Assembly (NCBI GenBank): GCA_964477485.1
Contig: CAYZEE010000035.1
Coordinates: 1 to 10,849, forward strand
Direction of reading: 5' to 3'
Source of the DNA: CAYZEE01 sp964477485
GTDB taxonomy: Bacteria; Patescibacteriota; Microgenomatia; Levybacterales; UBA12049
DNA: 10,849 nucleotides
A model generated the notes under the pieces. It was not told where the DNA came from, did not search any database, and saw only the letters and a program-made list of their open reading frames with translations. Position 1 is the first letter of the stretch, and every line of letters starts with the position of its first letter. Both the position numbers and the translations under genes were made by a program. Below, in pieces: positions 7,266-10,849 of the stretch.

Positions 7266-7271
7266 TTCCCC

Positions 7272-7865
7272 ATGGTTAAAATTATTTCAGCTCCAAATGC
7301 GGTTCTTCTTAAGAAAACAAAAATAGTTTCAAGAATGGACAGCTCGGTTCTTAATACCATTGAGCAAATGAAGGAGGCTTTGCTTGCCGCGGATGATCCC
7401 GAGGGAGTAGGGTTGGCCGCGCCTCAAATTGGAAAATCACTATCAATTTTTATTGCAAAACCCTATCCAAAATCCCCTATCTCGGTTTTTATAAACCCGA
7501 AAATTATAGCAGGGGGCCCTGCCGACTCGACCCTCATAGCCACTTCGACGAAGGAAGCAGCTTCGGTCAAGACTGAGCTTCGAACAAAACAAAAAGAACA
7601 AAAAAAACTCGAAGGCTGTCTCTCCCTTCCGAATATCTGGGGGCAGGTAAAAAGAAAACCGGAAGTCATTCTTTCTTATCTTGACGAGGCTGGAAAAAGT
7701 CATACACGGCATTTCAAAGGTTTTATGGCAACCATAATTCAACACGAAACTGATCATCTAAATGGGGCTCTTTTTACAAAACACGTCCTTGAGCAAAAAG
7801 GAACTTTGTATAAATCTTATAAGGATAGAGAAGGCGAAATCGTCTTTGAAGAAATGGAAATATGA
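7272..7865 (+). CDS. def: Peptide deformylase
   Basis: This 197-residue metalloenzyme removes the N-formyl group from new proteins. All three deformylase motifs are intact: motif I GVGLAAPQIG (45-54, Q52), motif II EGCLSLP (114-120, metal ligand C116) and motif III HETDH (158-162, ligands H158 and H162, catalytic E159). Between the NPKI strand (75-78) and motif II there is a charged insertion of about 25 residues (82-111, ending in KQKEQKK), longer than in most bacterial enzymes. The ATG at 7272 has no Shine-Dalgarno site but lies 6 bases after a perfect -10. The stop overlaps the fmt start (ATGA), so the pair is translationally coupled, as is common for def-fmt. Confidence 0.96.
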   Translation: MVKIISAPNAVLLKKTKIVSRMDSSVLNTIEQMKEALLAADDPEGVGLAAPQIGKSLSIFIAKPYPKSPISVFINPKIIAGGPADSTLIATSTKEAASVKTELRTKQKEQKKLEGCLSLPNIWGQVKRKPEVILSYLDEAGKSHTRHFKGFMATIIQHETDHLNGALFTKHVLEQKGTLYKSYKDREGEIVFEEMEI

Positions 7866-8713
7866 AGGTTGTTTTTTTTGGCAACACCAAGTATTCCTTA
7901 ATTGGGCTAAAGATAATACATCAAGAACTTGGAATTTCAGCTATAGTATCAATAACAGGAAGTCCTGTTGAAAAATTTGCAAAAGATAAAAATATTCCTC
8001 TATTAACTTCCAAAAAATTAACTAAAGAATTTATTGAGACAATAAAAAACATAAACCCTGATTTTTTAATTGTTGAAGATTATGGGTTAATTCTTCCCCA
8101 AGCACTCTTAATTACTCCTAATATAGCTCCCTTAAATATACACCACTCCCTTTTGCCTAAATACAGAGGACCCTCCCCTGTTCCTTCAGTAATCCTGGCA
8201 GGAGAAAGAATTGCGGGAGTAACAATTATTAAAATGACGAGCGATGTTGATGCCGGTGATATTCTAGCTCAAGAAGAATATAGGCTAATAGATAATGAGA
8301 CGCAAGATTCGTTGCTGACAAAACTTAATAATATTGGAGCCAAACTTGTCATAAAGGTTATTAATAACTTTGATACAGCAGCTTCCCATGCCAAGAAACA
8401 AGGTAATTCTCCTACTCCATATACCCCGTGTATGACTCGCCAAAGTGGATTCGTTAATTTAAAAAATCCACCATCTTCTGAATTTCTTAACAGAATGGTT
8501 CGTGCTTATTATCCATGGCCGGGTGTCTGGTTCAAAACGGAGTTAAACGGGAAAAATAGAACCGTAAAACTTCTCCCCAACTACCTAAAAACCCAATTTC
8601 CCAGTAATCCACTCCTTCTTCAGGTCGAAGGGAAAAAACCAATGACCTACAAAGATTTTATAAACGGGTATAAAGAAGGAAAAGGAATTTTAGAAAAATT
8701 AAAATTAATCTAG
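7862..8713 (+). CDS. fmt: Methionyl-tRNA formyltransferase
   Basis: This enzyme transfers a formyl group from 10-formyl-tetrahydrofolate to initiator Met-tRNA. At 283 residues it is shorter than the E. coli protein (315). The formyltransferase core is clear: NIHHSLLPKYRG (92-103, catalytic N92 and H94), then DVDAGDIL (128-135), with D130 the likely catalytic aspartate. The C-terminal OB-type domain contains RAYYPWPGVWF (214-224). The first loop reads FFGNTKYSLIGL rather than the usual GTPxFA form, a divergence near the folate/tRNA site. The start overlaps the def stop by 4 nt. The stop codon is the first triplet of heptamer array B. Another formyltransferase-fold enzyme is conceivable, but pairing with def makes fmt much the best call. 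Confidence 0.93.
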   Translation: MKVVFFGNTKYSLIGLKIIHQELGISAIVSITGSPVEKFAKDKNIPLLTSKKLTKEFIETIKNINPDFLIVEDYGLILPQALLITPNIAPLNIHHSLLPKYRGPSPVPSVILAGERIAGVTIIKMTSDVDAGDILAQEEYRLIDNETQDSLLTKLNNIGAKLVIKVINNFDTAASHAKKQGNSPTPYTPCMTRQSGFVNLKNPPSSEFLNRMVRAYYPWPGVWFKTELNGKNRTVKLLPNYLKTQFPSNPLLLQVEGKKPMTYKDFINGYKEGKGILEKLKLI

Positions 8714-8738
8714 TCGCTAGTGGCTAATTGCTAGTTGC
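8711..8738 (+). repeat. Heptamer array B (4 units) across the fmt/rpmB 3' junction
   Basis: Four consecutive 7-base units (8711-8738) share the pattern TAnTnGC; the second is TAGTGGC and the last TAGTTGC. The array contains the fmt stop codon (8711-8713) and, on the other strand, the rpmB stop codon (8726-8724). On the minus strand it encodes the last residues of L28 (ATSN). It is related to arrays A and C. No T-run or strong stem follows, so it is not a typical terminator for the convergent genes. Confidence 0.75.
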
Positions 8739-8984
8739 TATAATACTTGTTGGAGCTACTTCTTGCGCAGACTGAATATTCTTTTTAGTTTTCAGATCTT
8801 CGCTTTTCGCCTTCAGCCTTCTCACGCACTTTGCACAAAGCTTCATTTTCCTGGTAAAACCGTCGATTACCACTCTGGTTACATGCAAATTGGGTTTAAA
8901 AATCCTCCTTGTTCTTCTTTTGGAATGGGACACATTATGTCCGTACATTATTCCTTTTCCGCAATTTTCACATTTCATCGCCAT
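8724..8984 (-). CDS. rpmB: Large-subunit ribosomal protein L28
   Basis: This 86-residue protein has the L28 layout: CENCGKG (5-11), the basic GHNVSHSKRRTRRIFKPNL stretch (15-33), then a beta hairpin and CAKC (50-53). C5, C8, C50 and C53 form a zinc-ribbon type set, as in zinc-binding forms of L28. Typical L28 is about 60-78 residues; the C-terminal part from about residue 56 is an extension whose KAKSEDLK stretch is coded by heptad repeats and whose last residues are coded by array B. The ATG at 8984 is taken because MAMKCENCGK aligns with normal L28 starts; ATG 8978 is an alternative. No Shine-Dalgarno site; the leader is array C. It stands alone between convergent fmt and the divergent protease gene. 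Confidence 0.95.
   Translation of the reverse strand: MAMKCENCGKGIMYGHNVSHSKRRTRRIFKPNLHVTRVVIDGFTRKMKLCAKCVRRLKAKSEDLKTKKNIQSAQEVAPTSIIATSN
8787..8821 (-). repeat. Heptad repeats in the L28 C-terminal extension
   Basis: Five degenerate 7-base units (plus strand examples CGCCTTC and AGCCTTC) lie inside rpmB. On the minus strand they encode KAKSEDLK, very close to KVKSEKLK in the MreB insertion, which is also encoded by heptads. Units are diverged, so the call is moderate. Confidence 0.5.
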
Positions 8985-8992
8985 AATTCAGT

Positions 8993-9034
8993 AACTAGCA
9001 ATTAGCGATTAGCAACTAGTGGCTAGTTGCTAGT
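8993..9034 (-). repeat. Heptamer array C (6 units) in the rpmB leader
   Basis: Six consecutive 7-base units, from AACTAGC to TGCTAGT, fill the space between the rpmB start region and the divergent promoter. Within it a 10-bp inverted repeat (arm TAGCAACTAG, 9010-9019; TGG loop; second arm 9023-9032) could form a strong hairpin in RNA of either strand. The core is nearly the same as array A upstream of mreB. Confidence 0.75.
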
Positions 9035-9035
9035 T

Positions 9036-9064
9036 ATGATATCATATATACGAGGTGGAAACAA
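9036..9064 (-). promoter_or_regulatory. Divergent rpmB and protease promoters sharing a palindromic -10
   Basis: ATGATATCAT (9036-9045) is a perfect palindrome, so both strands read the extended -10 TGATATCAT. On the minus strand a weak TTGTTT (9064-9059) lies 17 bases upstream of the TATCAT (9041-9036), pointing to rpmB with initiation near 9029, inside array C. On the plus strand the TATCAT is 9040-9045, pointing to the protease gene with initiation near 9052, just at its ribosome-binding site. Only one polymerase could bind at a time. Sequence inference only. Confidence 0.45.
9052..9058 (+). promoter_or_regulatory. Shine-Dalgarno site deciding the protease start
   Basis: GAGGTGG lies 7 bases before ATG 9066. 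It is the only strong ribosome-binding site seen in the window and is the reason for choosing ATG 9066 over a TTG at 9027, which lies inside array C and upstream of the predicted transcription start. Confidence 0.75.
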
Positions 9065-9065
9065 T

Positions 9066-9704
9066 ATGGGACTTATCGGCGGAATAATTCTATTAGTAAT
9101 TCTTATCTTTTCCGCAATTTTGCATGAAATTGCTCACGGATTTGTGGCAGAGAGACTCGGCGACCCAACTGCCAGACTTGCCGGCAGGCTTACCCTTAAT
9201 CCAAAAAACCATATTGATCCTGTTATGAGCATCCTGGTCCCTCTTATTCTTATACTATCCGGCTCCCCTGTTATATTTGGTGCTGCTAAACCCGTCCCGA
9301 TAGACCCTTTTAATCTTAAAGAGGGCAGAAAAGATGTAGCCTTAGTTGCGTTATCTGGCCCTCTTACAAATATAATTATTGCTATTATTGCAAGTTTCCT
9401 GGTCAAGCTTACTATGCTTTTTCAGCCGTCAGTTTTTGTGTCTGTAATTTATTTTCTTCTTGTAGAAATCGTCCAGTTAAATCTCCTGCTTGCGATTTTT
9501 AACCTCATTCCCATTCCCCCGCTTGACGGCTCAAAAGTTTTCGCGCTGATACTGCCGGAGCGGGAGGCGGCTGTTTATCTCTCTCTCTCCTCAATAGGTT
9601 TTTTCATATTAATATTTTTGCTTCTTTTCCCAATCGGCGGATTTTCTCTTGGAAATTTAATATTTAATCTCCTTACCTTCTCCCAAAAGTTGCTCGGGAT
9701 TTGA
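9066..9704 (+). CDS. Site-2 protease family (M50) membrane metalloprotease
   Basis: From ATG 9066 this is a 212-residue polytopic membrane protein. The first membrane segment carries the zinc site HEIAH (H20, E21, H24). A later one carries NLIPIPPLDG (146-155), the family NPDG-type motif whose D154 is the third zinc ligand. GPLTN (98-102) is also typical. There is no PDZ domain, matching the short M50 group that cuts membrane-embedded substrates. The substrate is unknown; sigma-regulator release or clearance of signal-peptide remnants are family-level possibilities only. It has its own Shine-Dalgarno site and a promoter shared back to back with rpmB. It ends 35 nt before the next gene, which has its own promoter. 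Confidence 0.92.
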   Translation: MGLIGGIILLVILIFSAILHEIAHGFVAERLGDPTARLAGRLTLNPKNHIDPVMSILVPLILILSGSPVIFGAAKPVPIDPFNLKEGRKDVALVALSGPLTNIIIAIIASFLVKLTMLFQPSVFVSVIYFLLVEIVQLNLLLAIFNLIPIPPLDGSKVFALILPEREAAVYLSLSSIGFFILIFLLLFPIGGFSLGNLIFNLLTFSQKLLGI

Positions 9705-9731
9705 AAAAACAATATCTTATTCTGTTATAAT
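9701..9731 (+). promoter_or_regulatory. Extended -10 promoter of the split pentein-fold gene
   Basis: TGTTATAAT is a perfect TATAAT hexamer (9726-9731) with the extended -10 TG. TTGAAA (9701-9706), overlapping the protease stop, lies at a long 19-base spacing and may act as -35. The hexamer ends 8 bases before the ATG at 9740, again predicting a leaderless or near-leaderless transcript; no Shine-Dalgarno site is present. Confidence 0.55.
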
Positions 9732-9739
9732 CCTCATCT

Positions 9740-10021
9740 ATGTCACCGGAAGTTGATGCGCCAAAAGAGCCCAGAGAACCTCTTTTGCCAGGCCATTGCC
9801 TGTTATTGCCTAACCCCGCCTTTCTTTTTGGAGCAGCTGGCAAAATGACTCAAGGCCAAATGGGAGTATGTAATGCTCGCTATAAAAATTTGGATGAGAA
9901 ACTTTTCAAGAAAAATGTAGATGGTATTTTTGCTGAATATGGTTCTGTTATTGATTTACTTTCGCAGCATATAGGTAAAAGGAACATCGTAGTTGTAAGA
10001 AACACAGTAGAGTGTTTTTGA
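9740..10021 (+). CDS. Guanidino-modifying (pentein-fold) enzyme, N-terminal part before a frameshift
   Basis: This 93-residue frame is the front part of a gene that continues in another frame from about 10015. It contains the first strand of the fold (HCLLLPNPAFLFG, 19-31), a helical stretch, and a second strand (RNIVVVRNTV, 81-90), then stops at TGA 10019-10021. Adding one T to the T5 run at 10015-10019 (or a -1 shift on TTT) joins it smoothly (ECF to LKENPET) to the next frame, giving a 351-residue protein of normal size for the superfamily. Alone it has no catalytic residues. The start is supported by the perfect extended -10 just upstream. Whether the break is a true mutation, a sequence error in the homopolymer or programmed slippage is open. 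Confidence 0.75.
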   Translation: MSPEVDAPKEPREPLLPGHCLLLPNPAFLFGAAGKMTQGQMGVCNARYKNLDEKLFKKNVDGIFAEYGSVIDLLSQHIGKRNIVVVRNTVECF

Positions 10022-10794
10022 AAGAAAATCCTGAAACTCTGGATTATTCGGTTAAGGACGAAGCGCTTCAGGATCTTGAAGAATACGAAAATGTAAGTCT
10101 TAATGCCGTAGAACGTCATGGCACTATCTGGGCGCGTGATCGTTTTATGACAGTTGGGGGCATAACTTTTCTCGATCCCGCGGCTTTTCCTGATTTTAAA
10201 GATTCAGATGACGCTGTAAAATCTTTTTTTGGGGAAGGTGGAGCAGTCTTGACTGCCGGAAAAGCAGTTTTGGTTAGTGAATATCTCTGGAGAATACGAA
10301 AACAGGATCCGGGATTTAAAATTCTTCTGGAGAGAGGATTCGTTGTGGCTCCCCTGCCTCCCGTTGACCCTGATAAACAAAAACATGACTGGTTTAATGA
10401 ATCGCATATAGACGGGCATGCAGCTCTTATCGTAGACAAAGACGGAAAGTTAAGACTTCTGGTTGCAGAAAGCTATTCAAGACAGGGAAATAAGACGCGT
10501 GAAAAAATAAGATTTGCAGCGGATAGCATCGGGGCTGAAATGGAAGAAATCGATGACACATCTCTTCCTCCTCTTGCTCTGAATTTAATTCAATTTGAAG
10601 ACAGAAGCGTTGTCGTTACACGCGGCGAAACAAATGATTTAACTTTTGTTTTAGCATCACTCCTTGGCAAAGATAAGGTTTTTCAAACCTCAATTCCTCT
10701 TGTCAGAATCCCTTCGATTCTCGCAAGAGGCATTAGATGTATGACCAATACTTTACCAACCTCTCTTTTAAGAAGACTAGAATCTTTAGTCTAG
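10012..10794 (+). CDS. Guanidino-modifying (pentein-fold, arginine/agmatine deiminase-like) enzyme, catalytic part
   Basis: This frame holds the active site of the split gene; the GTG at 10012 is unlikely to be a real start. Numbered on the rejoined 351-residue protein, the landmarks of the guanidino-modifying superfamily appear in order: WARDRF with R133 and D134, GEGGAVL with E166, HID with H223 and D225, and GIRCMTNTLP with the nucleophile C334. This is the pattern of arginine deiminases, agmatine deiminases, dimethylargininases and amidinotransferases, which attack the guanidinium carbon through the cysteine. Which substrate is used cannot be told; I see no partner genes (ornithine carbamoyltransferase, carbamate kinase) here. 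All catalytic residues are intact, which argues against long-standing decay. It is the last gene in the window. Confidence 0.78.
   Translation: MFLKENPETLDYSVKDEALQDLEEYENVSLNAVERHGTIWARDRFMTVGGITFLDPAAFPDFKDSDDAVKSFFGEGGAVLTAGKAVLVSEYLWRIRKQDPGFKILLERGFVVAPLPPVDPDKQKHDWFNESHIDGHAALIVDKDGKLRLLVAESYSRQGNKTREKIRFAADSIGAEMEEIDDTSLPPLALNLIQFEDRSVVVTRGETNDLTFVLASLLGKDKVFQTSIPLVRIPSILARGIRCMTNTLPTSLLRRLESLV
10013..10021 (+). other. Frameshift site: T5 run followed by UGA
   Basis: The upstream frame reads TGT TTT TGA. A phenylalanine tRNA on TTT (10016-10018) could slip back one base and still pair with TTT (10015-10017), after which TTG AAA is read, continuing the downstream frame. The same repair would follow from one missing T in the assembly. 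The sequence alone cannot separate these. Confidence 0.6.
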
Positions 10795-10841
10795 TATGAA
10801 TAAGTCGTGATACATATTGGAATCTTAAGGATTTAAGATTC
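10774..10841 (+). terminator. Two inverted repeats after and across the last stop codon
   Basis: A perfect 9-bp inverted repeat with a 4-base loop (arm GAATCTTAA 10820-10828, second arm 10833-10841) lies 25 bases after the stop codon. A smaller one (AGACTA 10774-10779 and TAGTCT 10787-10792) overlaps the stop. No T-run follows either, so these are at best non-canonical terminators; an operator or RNA-stabilising stem is as likely. The remaining bases to 10849 show nothing else. Confidence 0.35.
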
Positions 10842-10849
10842 TATGCCAA

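Noticed and set aside
8739..8744. TATAAT after array B as a promoter
   Set aside because: It lies within the rpmB coding region, has no -35 or extended -10 on the plus strand, and points into the antisense of rpmB with no gene to drive.
8711..9034. CRISPR array made of the short repeats
   Set aside because: Units are 7 bp, contiguous and without spacers, and no cas genes are present.
4770..9034. Insertion sequence or composite transposon bounded by arrays A and C
   Set aside because: The genes between are ordinary chromosomal genes, there is no transposase or target duplication, and array B lies in the middle; the arrays are too short to be terminal inverted repeats.
9027..9065. Longer N-terminus for the M50 protease from a TTG at 9027
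   Set aside because: It lies inside heptamer array C and upstream of the predicted transcription start, while ATG 9066 has a strong Shine-Dalgarno site and begins directly with the first membrane segment.

Overview
The window looks like a chromosomal segment from an AT-rich bacterium of the candidate phyla radiation (Patescibacteria, most likely Microgenomates-like). That placement is inference. It rests on the compact tightly packed genes, the scarcity of Shine-Dalgarno sites, promoters lying directly against start codons, and low-complexity insertions in core proteins. No rRNA or other taxonomic marker is present to settle it.

Left half, minus strand (about 4826 down to 1): a cell-shape and wall-elongation operon in the order mreB, mreC, mreD, mrdA (PBP2), then the 5' end of dprA, which runs off the left edge. 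Genes are joined by very short gaps (1 nt between mreC and mreD, 25 nt between mreD and mrdA) or overlap (mrdA stop and dprA start share one base). MreB filaments, the MreC/MreD membrane partners and the PBP2 transpeptidase together form the elongasome. The usual partner RodA is not in this window.

Middle, plus strand: a promoter diverging from mreB drives a 777-residue Wzy/WaaL-type membrane protein with C-terminal TPRs, probably for surface polysaccharide. It is followed by def and fmt, the pair that deformylates nascent proteins and formylates the initiator tRNA, with a 4-nt start/stop overlap.

Right part: rpmB (ribosomal protein L28) lies convergent to fmt and divergent from a small site-2-protease-family membrane metalloprotease (M50). 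Last comes a guanidino-group-modifying (pentein-fold) enzyme split by a one-base frameshift at a T5 run.

The most distinctive feature is a dispersed set of very short tandem arrays, mostly 7 bp and in one place 8 bp. Related TAGTGGC-type heptamers occupy the mreB leader, the fmt/rpmB 3' junction and the rpmB leader. An octamer inverted pair occupies the ligase leader. T-rich or CTTC-type heptads sit in frame inside mreB, rpmB and the ligase gene. Several promoters share an extended -10 of the form TGnTATnAT, often 6-8 nt from the start codon, which predicts leaderless mRNAs. Where a heptamer array is present, it fills the space between the -10 and the ATG. Every stretch longer than 300 bases contains a gene.
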